Part shown: one piece after another, positions 16,840 to 25,025 of the stretch
Position numbering within the stretch: the first letter of the stretch is position 1
Layout of the letters: every line of letters starts with the position of its first letter
DNA from: an uncultured Clostridiaceae bacterium
GTDB lineage: Bacteria; Bacillota; Clostridia; TANB77; CAG-508
Direction: 5' to 3'
Length of the DNA: 45,744 nucleotides
Assembly (NCBI GenBank): GCA_947642455.1
Contig: CANRSN010000017.1
Location: forward strand, 1-45,744
Position numbers and translations under genes: made by a program
The notes under the pieces: model-generated
Told to the model about the DNA's origin: nothing
Seen by the model: only the letters and a program-made list of their open reading frames with translations
The model's database searches: none

Positions 16840-16984
16840 TATTATATTTTGAAATTTACAAAAAATTTTCATAAACAAGAAGTGCAAAGATAATTTTTAG
16901 TTTGTAAGACAACATGAAATTTTTTTGAAAATTTGATTAACAAAACCTAAAAAAATTCACAGAAGATATAGGAGGTAATATTTT

Positions 16985-17847
16985 ATGAGATGTGGTGTTA
17001 TGTAATAGTGTCAACAGATGAGCAAAGAGATAATGGTTTTTCTATTGATTCACAGTTACGAATGATAAAGGAATATTGTGAAAAAAACAATTATGATATT
17101 GTAGATGTATATAATGATGCAGTACATTTAGGAAAAGATTTAATGCGACCAGAAATGCAAAGACTTTTAAAAGATATTAAATCACATAAAATTGAAGTAA
17201 TAGTTGCTATTAAAGTAGATAGACTTACTAGAAACAACTATGATGGCTTTTGGCTACTCAATTATTGTGAAGAACATGATGTCAAAATAGAACTTATTTT
17301 AGAACCTTATGATGTATCTACTGTAAATGGTGAAATGATATTTGGAATGAACTTAGTATTTGGACAAAGAGAACGAAAAGAAATTGGAGCAAGAACAAAA
17401 AGAGCAATGGAAGAAATGGCATTAGAAAAAGTATACCCAGCTAAAGCACCTTATGGATATATTAGAAATGTAGAAACAGGTCATTTAGAAGTAGAGCCTA
17501 TTGAAGCACAAGTAGTTAAAGAAATATTTGAACTATGTAAGCAAGGTAATTCAAGTAGAGGAATTTCAACAGTTATGAAAGATAGCAATGCTTATTTAAA
17601 GACAGGAAAATGGACAAGTGATAGAGTTTATAAGATACTCATTAACTCTATTTATATTGGTATATTTGAATATGGTAAATTTGGAGAATATTCAAAAGAA
17701 GAATTAGAAAAATATGTAGAACTATTGCAAGAGCATTTTTATACAGATGGAGTTATAAATTGCCCATATATTGAAAATGAAAATATGATAGATAATTTAA
17801 CATTAATACCAAAAAATATAAGCAAATTTTGTCCCAGCAAGCACTGA
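16985..17847 (+). pseudogene. serine site-specific recombinase, frameshifted and truncated
   Basis: AGGAGG precedes an ATG at 16985 that reads MRCGVM then stops. One missing base near 17000 would restore MRCGVYVIVSTDEQ, the expected N-terminus of a resolvase/invertase-type recombinase. The following frame is clear: SIDSQLRMIKEYCE, IEVIVAIKVDRLTRN, and ERKEIGARTKRAMEEMA, then the recombinase domain APYGYIRNVETG. The catalytic YxRVS motif here is YVIVS, so the conserved Arg is lost. The protein stops after about 285 residues, whereas large serine integrases have 450-550, and its end runs into unrelated sequence (NFVPASTEFGYTP in another frame). It was probably the integrase of this island and is now dead. 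Confidence 0.8.
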
Positions 17848-17926
17848 ATTTGGATATACGCCAAATTCAAATATGGGAACTTCGTCCCCAATCCCAAAAA
17901 ATAAAAATAAGAAAGAAGGAAAGATT

Positions 17927-18274
17927 ATGAATAATGAAAAAGTAAATTATTTAATTGATATAATAAAAGATATGGATATAGAAAATAAATTAAGACTTGC
18001 AATATGTATGTGTGATAATTATAGCTATACAAATTTAAAATATATCAAAACAGAAATGTATAAATATTTTGATAATTTATTAAAAGAAATTAACATAGAA
18101 TACAGAACAACAACTGTTAATTTTTCAAACTATCCATACATAATGTTTGCTATATCAAAAGTTGTAGAAATGAATTCACTAGAACAAAATAGAGTAGCAT
18201 TATATCTTTTTAATAGTATAAATTTTAAAATTAAAAATTGTAAAAGTATTGACATTGAAGAACAAATGTTTTAG
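17927..18274 (+). CDS. small unrecognised island protein
   Basis: Encodes about 115 residues starting MNNEKVNYLIDIIKDMD. The ATG at 17927 follows AGAAGGAAAG. The frame is also open upstream (MGTSSPIPKNKNK), which looks like the tail of another, deleted gene joined to the recombinase remnant. Predicted soluble and mostly helical. I recognise no family. Confidence 0.5.
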   Translation: MNNEKVNYLIDIIKDMDIENKLRLAICMCDNYSYTNLKYIKTEMYKYFDNLLKEINIEYRTTTVNFSNYPYIMFAISKVVEMNSLEQNRVALYLFNSINFKIKNCKSIDIEEQMF

Positions 18275-18304
18275 AATATATAGAGTAAAAAAGGATGTGA
18301 AGCT

Positions 18305-18964
18305 ATGGAAGAAAATCAGTTAGCAGTTCAAAATGAATTGGCTATTGAAGATATAAAGAAATTAATATATACAATAAGAGGTAAACAAGTAATGATTGAT
18401 AGTGATGTAGCAAATATATATCATTGTGAGACAAAATATGTAAATCGTGTAGTAAAAAGAAATATAGAACGATTTCTAGGAGAATTTTGTTTTCAATTGA
18501 ATGAAAATGAGTTTGAATCTTTAAGGTGCCAATTTGTCACCTTAAACGAAAATGGAAGAGGACAACATAGAAAATATTTGCCTTATGTATTTACTGAACA
18601 AGGTATAGCAATGTTATCAGCTCTGCTAAAAAGTGATATAGCAGTAAGTGTTAGTGTAAATATTATGAAAGCATTTATCGAAATGCGAAAATTCTTAATG
18701 ATTAATGGACAAGTATTTGAAAGATTAACGAGTGTAGAAAATAAATTATTAGAGCATGATAAAAATTTAGATGTTAAAAAATTTAATAAAGAATATCCTA
18801 TTTTAAAAGTTTCTAAAACTAATAAATTTCATGATAGATTTATTGTAGTAGATAATAAAGAGATGTATCATTTAGGAGCTTCAATCAAAGACTTAGGAAA
18901 TAAATGCTTTGCAATTAATAGAATTGAAGATGTGGAGATTATAGGAAAATTTATTAATCTATAA
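18305..18964 (+). CDS. ORF6N-domain protein with internal deletion
   Basis: Encodes 219 residues. The N-terminal ORF6N DNA-binding domain, common in phages and mobile elements, is clear: IYTIRGKQVMIDSDVANIYHCETKYVNRVVKRN, then RKYLPYVFTEQGIAMLSALLKS and MKAFIEMRKFL. The C-terminus has KFHDRFIVVDNKEMYHLGASIKDLG. In relatives about 80 residues (with a DNYID-type segment) normally separate the coiled region from LDVKKFNKEYP; here SVENKLLEHDKN is joined straight to LDVKKF, an in-frame deletion. A second copy of its last 38 codons lies at 22591-22704. The start ATG follows GGATGTGAAGCT. Confidence 0.8.
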   Translation: MEENQLAVQNELAIEDIKKLIYTIRGKQVMIDSDVANIYHCETKYVNRVVKRNIERFLGEFCFQLNENEFESLRCQFVTLNENGRGQHRKYLPYVFTEQGIAMLSALLKSDIAVSVSVNIMKAFIEMRKFLMINGQVFERLTSVENKLLEHDKNLDVKKFNKEYPILKVSKTNKFHDRFIVVDNKEMYHLGASIKDLGNKCFAINRIEDVEIIGKFINL

Positions 18965-19018
18965 GTGAGATTTCAAAAGTCGCCGTGAATTAGATGTTAT
19001 TTAAAGCTATGGAAACAT

Positions 19019-19047
19019 TTGATTTTTTATGGTAATTTTAGTATAAT
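19019..19047 (+). promoter_or_regulatory. sigma-A type promoter for the radical SAM gene
   Basis: TTGATT at 19019-19024, a 17-base spacer and TATAAT at 19042-19047, followed by a leader of about 65 bases. The gene is thus transcribed on its own. Confidence 0.6.
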
Positions 19048-19114
19048 AGACTTATAATTCGTTGGTACAGCGAATATAACAAATGTACTAATATTATTAT
19101 GGGAGGTAAGCAGA

Positions 19115-20131
19115 ATGATGTATGAATATGCACCGTGGGCAAAAGACACTTTACATCGGATACTTGCTATATCTTCAAAGAGTTTGCCTATTTTAGACAT
19201 TCAATTTGGAGGAGCATGTAACCTAAATTGTATCTATTGCGACACACCAAAGTACGACCATCCTTGTCTACTTGATTTGAATGCCATTGAAAAAATTATT
19301 AACAGTGGAACTATTCAATGGATTTATGCATGTGGACTAGGAGAACCAACGGCGAAAGGAAATGTCGAAGCTTTTAAGCAGATTTTGGCGATGTGCAAGA
19401 AAATGTCTGTTAAGGTGTCTATCTTTAGCAATTTAGTCAATCTTGACAAGGAATTGCTTGATTACATCGAAAACGGAACATTGCATGTGCTGTTTAAGCT
19501 AGATAGCTTCAAGCCAGAAGTAATGAAGTTTCTTTATGGTGCCGACAGGAGTCAGACCATTTTGGAAAACTACCATAGACTAAAAGAAGCTGTTAGAACT
19601 AGCAACGGCACTACCAACTTGGGAGCATCCATCGTTCCTACATCCAAAAACTATGAAGAAATCTATGAAATCATTGATTGGTGTATGGAATATCATGTAT
19701 ATCCTTTGTTGGGACAGCTCGAAAATGCAGGCAAGTGTGCTCATATTTTCAATGAGTTAGAACTTAAAGAAGAAGAGTTATTAACTTTAAGAAATTACAT
19801 TGAAACAAAATACGGCGTACACTATGAAATTCCTGTATGTCCTGCAACTATTTCTGGAATACACATCACAAATACTAATCATGTAATCGTTGATGAAAGA
19901 ACAGGTCTTTCCTGTGGATGGTTCTGGCTCGACGAACCTAAAATGGTTCGGATTGGTAGCATTGAAAACATGACTTTGGAAGAAATAACAGTAAAGATTA
20001 TTGCCTATCGTAAGTCAAAATTTGCTAATGTTATCGAAACCGAAAAGGCTCTTGAGCCTAATCCATTTGGTGGTTGTGGTGGAGATGCAAAAGCTCTGTT
20101 AAGCCAGTATATCAGTATTTCTGATTATTGA
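19115..20131 (+). CDS. orphan radical SAM enzyme
   Basis: Encodes 338 residues. The radical SAM cluster motif is GACNLNCIYCDTPKY (Cx3Cx2C form) near residues 34-42, followed by GLGEPTAKGN, the usual GxGEP strand. A later group of cysteines (VCPATISG, LSCGWFW, GGCGGDA) resembles a SPASM or twitch-type extension that may bind further Fe-S clusters. GGGAGGT precedes a double ATG. Base composition is visibly less AT-rich than its neighbours, a sign of transfer. No peptide precursor or partner enzyme lies next to it, so the substrate is unknown. Confidence 0.85.
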   Translation: MMYEYAPWAKDTLHRILAISSKSLPILDIQFGGACNLNCIYCDTPKYDHPCLLDLNAIEKIINSGTIQWIYACGLGEPTAKGNVEAFKQILAMCKKMSVKVSIFSNLVNLDKELLDYIENGTLHVLFKLDSFKPEVMKFLYGADRSQTILENYHRLKEAVRTSNGTTNLGASIVPTSKNYEEIYEIIDWCMEYHVYPLLGQLENAGKCAHIFNELELKEEELLTLRNYIETKYGVHYEIPVCPATISGIHITNTNHVIVDERTGLSCGWFWLDEPKMVRIGSIENMTLEEITVKIIAYRKSKFANVIETEKALEPNPFGGCGGDAKALLSQYISISDY

Positions 20132-20192
20132 GCTATCAACCAGTAAAGGCACTTCTGCTAACGCATTTAGTGCCTTTACTTTTACAAATAAA

Positions 20193-21040
20193 TTATTTAT
20201 TTAACAAATTTTTATTGTCATTATTATTATCTAAAGCTTCAATTTTCTTCATACTACTACTATCTTGTAAAATATCATATTGCTTTTTAGCTATTTTATT
20301 CAAGCTTTCAAGTCTTGACTTTTGAGGGATTTCTCGCTCTATCTTTTCTGCATTTAGATTTTCTAAATTACTTAAAATTACTAACTGAAGAATATTTGCA
20401 TAATCTCTCATATTGCCATCTAAAGTAGGATTTTTGTCTTTCCATTCTTTTGCTGTCATTCCAAATAATGCAACATTTAGTAAATCTGCCTCATTGGCAT
20501 AAGCATATAATTTCTGTTTTTCTGTGAGTGTTGGAATTATATTTTCTTTTATACTATCAGTATGTATTCTATAATTTGTTTTTGCAAGTTCTCGTCTAAC
20601 AGACCAATCAATTTTATTTTGATAACTTTCATTTTGTTTTAATCTCTCAAATTCAGTAATCAAATATAAATTAAATTCTGGACTAATCCAACTAGCAAAT
20701 TCAAATGCTATATCTGGATGTGCATATGTTCCACCATTGTTACCAGATTTTGAAATAATACCTATTGCATTTGTTTCTTTAATCCATCTTTGAGGAGACA
20801 TAGTAAAATAATGAGTACCTGCTTCTGATTTAAAGGTGTCGATTTCGACCCCTTTGATATTTGGATTGTGCATTTGTTCCCAAAGTGCTAGAAATTCAAT
20901 ATTTGTTTTTGCTCTTAGCCAGTTTTTTATAACATCCTTAGGTTCAATTGGATTTTTATATCGTGCTAAATCTGTTAAAGAAATATAATCTACATTTCCA
21001 ATGTAAAACTATTTTTTGTATATGTAATATATAATTTCAT
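20193..21040 (-). pseudogene. KilA-N domain protein with N-terminal frameshift
   Basis: The main frame from 20873 gives 226 residues beginning MHNPNIKGVEID, but homology continues upstream: VDYISLTDLARYKNPIEPKD, VIKNWLRAKTNIEFLALWEQ. That is the KilA-N DNA-binding domain of phages. The expected start, ATG at 21040 after GGAG (MKLYITYTKNSFTLEM), is in another frame and meets a stop, so a small indel near 20998 separates the two parts. The rest contains GGTYAHPDIAFEFASWISPEFNLYL and a C-terminal helical region. If translation started internally the protein would lack part of its DNA-binding fold. Confidence 0.75.
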
Positions 21041-21061
21041 TCTCATATCTCCATAAACTCT

Positions 21062-22291
21062 TTATAAATTTTTATTGTTATAAATAAAATCAACAATATT
21101 CACATGATTTATACCATCTCGTTTTTGAAGTAACATATCCATAGTAAATAAATATCTAGGGTATAGTTCTTTAATCATATAAAATGGTCTATATTCTCTT
21201 TCTTCAGTGTCTTTATTACTAATATCTTTAGAAACTTGAATATAATAGTAATCATCATAATTTGCTCTTGCAATAAAATCGCATTCTAATTTTCCAATAT
21301 AACCTACAGAAAGTTTATAATTCTTGCTTTTTAAATAAGAATACATTACATTTTCAAGAACTGGTCCATAGTTTATTCTGTTGTCAGTGTTTTGTGAATA
21401 GTAAATACTTAAGTCTGCTAAATAATATTTTTTTTCTCCTTTTAAAACTGATTTTGATTTTATATCAAACAAGTCACAAGAATAGATTATTTTAGCCTTT
21501 TCCAAAATATCTAAATATCTTTTTATAGTTCTTCTATCTACATTAACCTTTATTTCATCTTTTAGATAGTTGTATATGTTTTTGATAGATATAACTGCTC
21601 CAAAATTATTGATAACAAACTTTTCTATTCTTTCAAATAAAGATTTATCTTTTATTTTATTACTTGTTTTTATATCTTTATCGAAGATTTGATTTATAAC
21701 ACTAGAAGTATAAGTTATTTTCTCTTCATAGTTATCATAATATAAAGACTTTGGAAATCCACCATTTCTAATATATTCTTCAAATTCTAAATATATATTT
21801 TCATTAACATTTTTGTTTAAAAATCTTTTCATGTCTACATATTCATAAAAAGAGAGTGTCATCATTTCTATTTCAATATATCTACCAGTTAACTTTGTTA
21901 CCAATTCTCCACTCAAAAGATAAGAGTTTGAACCTGTAATAAAAATAGATATATTTCCTTCTTCTCTATATGAATTAATTAAAGATTCAAAATCTTCAAC
22001 ATTTTGTATTTCATCAATAAATAAATATTTAAAATCCTCATCAATTATCTTTTCATCTATTACTTTTTCTAATTGCTTTGACGTTTTTATATCTTTGTAT
22101 CCTTTTTTATCTAGCTCTATATAAATAATATCTTTTTCATTTATACCATTTTCTAATAGTTCCTCAATAATTGATTTTAAAAAGAAAGATTTACCACATC
22201 TTCTTATTCCAGATATAACTTTAATCATATCATCTTTATAAAATCCACGAATTTTATTTAAATAACTTTCTCTTTTATATATTTTTTCCAT
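21062..22291 (-). CDS. AAA_14/DUF4143 ATPase
   Basis: Encodes 409 residues. The Walker A is GIRRCGKSFFL (residues 28-38) and Walker B is YLFIDEIQN; ITGSNSYLLSGEL is the sensor region. The C-terminal half is a DUF4143 domain with VLENVMYSYLKSKNY and YIQVSKD, related to nuclease-like folds. Such ATPases are widespread accessory genes in gut bacteria and archaea; their role is not established, though a defence or toxin-like function is often suggested. The family is usually about 400 residues, so this is intact. GGTGAT precedes the ATG, and a promoter-like TTGACT..TAATAT with an inverted repeat lies upstream. Confidence 0.9.
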   Translation of the reverse strand: MEKIYKRESYLNKIRGFYKDDMIKVISGIRRCGKSFFLKSIIEELLENGINEKDIIYIELDKKGYKDIKTSKQLEKVIDEKIIDEDFKYLFIDEIQNVEDFESLINSYREEGNISIFITGSNSYLLSGELVTKLTGRYIEIEMMTLSFYEYVDMKRFLNKNVNENIYLEFEEYIRNGGFPKSLYYDNYEEKITYTSSVINQIFDKDIKTSNKIKDKSLFERIEKFVINNFGAVISIKNIYNYLKDEIKVNVDRRTIKRYLDILEKAKIIYSCDLFDIKSKSVLKGEKKYYLADLSIYYSQNTDNRINYGPVLENVMYSYLKSKNYKLSVGYIGKLECDFIARANYDDYYYIQVSKDISNKDTEEREYRPFYMIKELYPRYLFTMDMLLQKRDGINHVNIVDFIYNNKNL

Positions 22292-22335
22292 ATCATCACC
22301 ATAATTATATTATTATATTTTTATATAAAAGTCAA

Positions 22336-22381
22336 GTTATTGACCAATTTTAATAGATTTTATATAAAAATGGTCGATAAC
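22336..22381. promoter_or_regulatory. inverted repeat behind the ATPase promoter
   Basis: GTTATTGACCA and TGGTCGATAAC form a long interrupted palindrome. The minus-strand TTGACT (22330-22335) with TAATAT 17 bases further begins at its edge. It could be an operator for the ATPase gene or a transcription stop for rightward reading. Confidence 0.4.
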
Positions 22382-22496
22382 TTTCAAAAATGTACTTGCA
22401 AAATTATAATATTTATGTTAAAGTAAAGACAATAAATTGATTGATATTTGTATCAATCGTCAAGAGAGAAAAAAGTTGTAGATAACTACGACGTCC

Positions 22497-22520
22497 GCTC
22501 CAATTTATAATAACTTACGA
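22497..22520 (+). repeat. right attachment-like site, second tRNA 3'-end copy
   Basis: GCTCCAATTTATAATAACTTACGA matches 16457-16480 in 22 of 24 positions. A hairpin with a T-run (AACTTACGA..TCGTAAGTTTTTT) follows, just as after tRNA-Thr. The bases before it (GATAACTACGACGTCC) do not form a full tRNA, so this is an att remnant or the end of a lost tRNA. Confidence 0.55.
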
Positions 22521-22547
22521 GCTATTAAAGGTTTCGTAAGTTTTTTC
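22512..22547 (+). terminator. terminator-like hairpin at the second att site
   Basis: AACTTACGA pairs with TCGTAAGTT and is followed by TTTTTCATTTTT; it is the counterpart of the tRNA-Thr terminator. Confidence 0.6.
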
Positions 22548-22590
22548 ATTTTTAGTAAAGATTAATTGAGTATGACAGTGCAACTTTAAC

Positions 22591-22704
22591 GATAACAAGG
22601 ATATGTATCATCTAGGAGCTTCTATAAAAGACTTAGGAAAGAAATGCTTTGCGATTAATAAAATTGAAGATGTAGAAATTATAAAAAAAATTATTAATTT
22701 GTAA
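22591..22704 (+). pseudogene. 3' remnant of a second ORF6N gene
   Basis: Reads DNKDMYHLGASIKDLGKKCF through to a stop at 22702-22704, nearly the same as the last 38 residues of the protein encoded at 18305-18964. There is no N-terminal part. It shows that a related element or a duplication once extended past the second att-like site. Confidence 0.8.
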
Positions 22705-22712
22705 ATACATAA

Positions 22713-22754
22713 AAAGACAATGCTTCGTATAAAATAAATTTGAGCATTGTCTTT
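22713..22754. terminator. bidirectional terminator
   Basis: AAAGACAATGC pairs with GCATTGTCTTT over a 20-base loop, with T-rich sequence on the minus side. It stands between the ORF6N remnant and the convergent hydrolase fragment. Confidence 0.65.
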
Positions 22755-22762
22755 AAATTTTA

Positions 22763-23092
22763 TTAAAATCTATTTCTTATCCAATCTAAAATAATATCTC
22801 CAATTTCATTCTCTTTATTAGTATAAAAATGGCTTGTATTATCTATTATTTTATATTCGAAGTCATTACAGCTTTTTGCTTTATCTTTTAATAGATCCAA
22901 ATGCAAATAATTATTAGTTTCATTTGAACCTGAAAAAGTTAATACTGGCACATTAATTGCCTCAAATTGATACCAATTTTCTGAATTACCCATAACAGGT
23001 AAATTGCCCAAATTAGATTTTTCATTATCTGGAGCACTCGCAAGAACTAAACCTAAAATGTTGGGATGTTTTTTATAATAATAGTAAATCAA
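22763..23092 (-). pseudogene. alpha/beta-hydrolase, C-terminal fragment
   Basis: Encodes 109 residues from a TTG without a ribosome site. It begins where the helix after the nucleophile elbow should be (YYYYKKHPNILGLVLASAP) and continues with VPVLTFSGSNETNN and a conserved His near the end (DNTSHFYT). The N-terminal half with the nucleophile is missing, so this is a 5'-truncated hydrolase that cannot be active as read. Confidence 0.7.
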
Positions 23093-23114
23093 TTATTTTA
23101 AATTTTCATACTTT

Positions 23115-23252
23115 CTAATAACCAGCTCTCAATCCTATATGCGACTCGTTTTCACCTAGCATCTGAGGAATGTAAAATTCCAAAGAAGACATCAATATTT
23201 TTGTATTCTCAACTGGAATACAAATAATATATATCACGATTTTAGCCTAAAG
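23115..23252 (-). pseudogene. short coding remnant of unknown origin
   Basis: A minus-strand frame reads CIPVENTKILMSSLEFYIPQ then MLGENESHIGLRAGY and a stop at 23115-23117. It has no start or ribosome site and is cut at its 5' side by a stop. The composition looks protein-like, but I cannot name the family. The rest of 23093-23274 shows nothing else. Confidence 0.3.
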
Positions 23253-23274
23253 TTAATGAATTTGGCGCTTTTTG

Positions 23275-23303
23275 TTGAAAGTTATGTCAAATTATAGTAT
23301 AAT
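23275..23303 (+). promoter_or_regulatory. sigma-A type promoter for the orphan gene at 23393
   Basis: TTGAAA at 23275-23280, exactly 17 bases, then TATAAT at 23298-23303. The leader of about 80 bases contains a hairpin (AGTTAC..GTAACT with AATAC/GTATT inside, about 23347-23378) that ends just before the ribosome site. Confidence 0.7.
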
Positions 23304-23392
23304 ATAACTAGTTTATCCTTGGTACCAAGAGCAATAAAGGGTACAAGTTACATAAATACTACTTCGTATTAGTAACTACTATGGAGGTAATT

Positions 23393-24373
23393 ATGAGTAT
23401 AAGAGATTTTTTTGCACGGAACAGAGAAACTGTAAATGAGGTAACATCAGAGGCAACTACCAACAGCCTAAAGGATGCAGATGTAATTATTTGTGATACT
23501 TCTGAACTCAAAGATATGATTACAAGATGGACTCAGAGCGAAGGCTGGAAATTTGGCGATTTTGCAACTTTTGTAGAACTTACAGGAGTTAAAACTCCTA
23601 TTAAGTTGAGTGAGTGGGATAAAGAAAAGTATTCTTTTAAGTGTATCACAGCACTTAATACAGAAGTTACAATGTCAATTTGGTTTGATTCTTGCCCAGA
23701 ACTTTGGGTAACAGAGGGAGAAGAAACTCGAAGGTATGTAACCAATAGCAATTATGAAAAGGGTAAAACTATACCTAAGGTTACTCTTCAGGAAAGGACT
23801 ATTACAAGAGACGGCAAAAAACTCAGTAATTATTATTATGAATACTTCTGCCACAGAACATTGAAGCTGGATGAAACTCATATACTCAAAGTTGAGATTG
23901 ATGAACCTCACAAGTTTGATGAAAAATCTGAGATTTTTGTATTAAGAAATTGTGCAAATATCGAAGAATACTTGTTAGGCTTAGATAACTCTTTGAATGT
24001 AGCACAGGTGTATGACAAGTTGATTGAACTTCTCGGTTTTTCTAAGGAGGACATTTCAAACAGCGAAAAGATTTTGATTACTTATGTTGAAACAGTTGAT
24101 GAGGAAGAAAGAACGAGGAGCAAAATCTTAATCAATAAAGGAAAAATGCAGGAGTATGCTATAACCGAAAACGGAGAAACATTTCATGTATTCAAAGATG
24201 GCAATTGGGAGTACTTGTCTAATAATGGTATACGAATGGGATATCTTGCTGAAAAAAAACAGTATGATTTCTCTATAATAGGATCAAGCAACCAGATTAA
24301 AAGCATCAGTCCTTTTGGAATTTTAAATCGTGTAGAATTAATTATTTCTGAATTGTGGAAGTTTGTAAAATAG
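23393..24373 (+). CDS. unrecognised cytoplasmic protein
   Basis: Encodes about 326 residues starting MSIRDFFARNRETVNEV. GGAGG lies 6 bases before the ATG at 23393; the ATG at 23381 overlaps that site and is unlikely. There is no signal peptide or membrane helix. It is acidic with mixed alpha/beta character and many aromatic residues (SIWFDSCPELWVTEG, SNYYYEYFCHRTLKL). Base composition is less AT-rich than the core genes, as for the radical SAM gene, suggesting transfer. It has its own promoter and no operon partner. No family recognised. Confidence 0.7.
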   Translation: MSIRDFFARNRETVNEVTSEATTNSLKDADVIICDTSELKDMITRWTQSEGWKFGDFATFVELTGVKTPIKLSEWDKEKYSFKCITALNTEVTMSIWFDSCPELWVTEGEETRRYVTNSNYEKGKTIPKVTLQERTITRDGKKLSNYYYEYFCHRTLKLDETHILKVEIDEPHKFDEKSEIFVLRNCANIEEYLLGLDNSLNVAQVYDKLIELLGFSKEDISNSEKILITYVETVDEEERTRSKILINKGKMQEYAITENGETFHVFKDGNWEYLSNNGIRMGYLAEKKQYDFSIIGSSNQIKSISPFGILNRVELIISELWKFVK

Positions 24374-24441
24374 TAAGTAATTCCATTTTTCAAAATTTTG
24401 TACTCAAATCGAGTAGAGAATAAATAATTATTTTATTTATT

Positions 24442-24925
24442 CCCTCTCACACCACCACATCGTGCCGTTCGGCAATGGGCGGTTCAATTTATATTTCAAC
24501 ATGTACTTTTGCATATTGGTCTGATAGAAATATCAGACCTCTTTTTCTTAGCTTATCATTATTTATTGCAAACTTAAGCCAACTTGTTTTTGCTACTAAT
24601 TGATAACCTTTCTCTTTTCTGCATTTACCTTTAAACCTAATTTCTTTTCAATATATTTTGTTACTGAACTCAAAACTCGATTTGCTGCTTTCTCACTCTT
24701 AACCATTATGATACAATCATCTGCATAACGTACGAACTGCAATCCACGTGCTTCTGGTCTACTGTGTCGAAAAAACTCTCTAGGTCTATGTCTACTATCC
24801 ATTCATAACCATCGTTTAGATATTCTAATGCTTTTATCACTGCTTGTTTACAACTTCTTTTTGGTCTAAACCCATAGCTATTCTCGCTAAATTTTTCTTC
24901 AAATATTGGACTTAGCACTTGTTAC
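24442..24925 (-). pseudogene. group II intron reverse transcriptase remnant
   Basis: The first part (24918 downward) reads LSPIFEEKFSENSYGFRPKRS, then a strand with DIDLESFFDTV. It is joined out of frame to a later part with RPEARGLQFVRYADDCIIMV (the YADD polymerase motif) and KLGLKVNAEKRKV. Beyond a stop near 24598 further intron-type sequence is visible: LVAKTSWLKFAINNDKLRKRG, a hairpin GGTCTGATA/TATCAGACC, and near 24442-24484 the region that ends such reading frames. Both the 5' end of the gene and its middle are deleted. Confidence 0.75.
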
Positions 24926-24993
24926 AATTTTGTACAAAAATATTTTGCCCAAATTTTACATTTTTGTATTGACAATAATACACAAATGTAAAA

Positions 24994-25018
24994 GGACTCC
25001 CTCACAATGAGAGAGTCC
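24994..25018 (-). terminator. terminator of the Nudix gene
   Basis: GGACTC/GAGTCC and inner CTCA/TGAG form a stem just downstream of the minus-strand gene ending at 25026, followed on that strand by TTTTAC. Confidence 0.7.
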
Positions 25019-25025
25019 CCTAATT

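Noticed and set aside
22440-22502. A second complete tRNA before the right att-like site
   Set aside because: Only the last bases and the terminator match; no D arm or anticodon arm can be folded.
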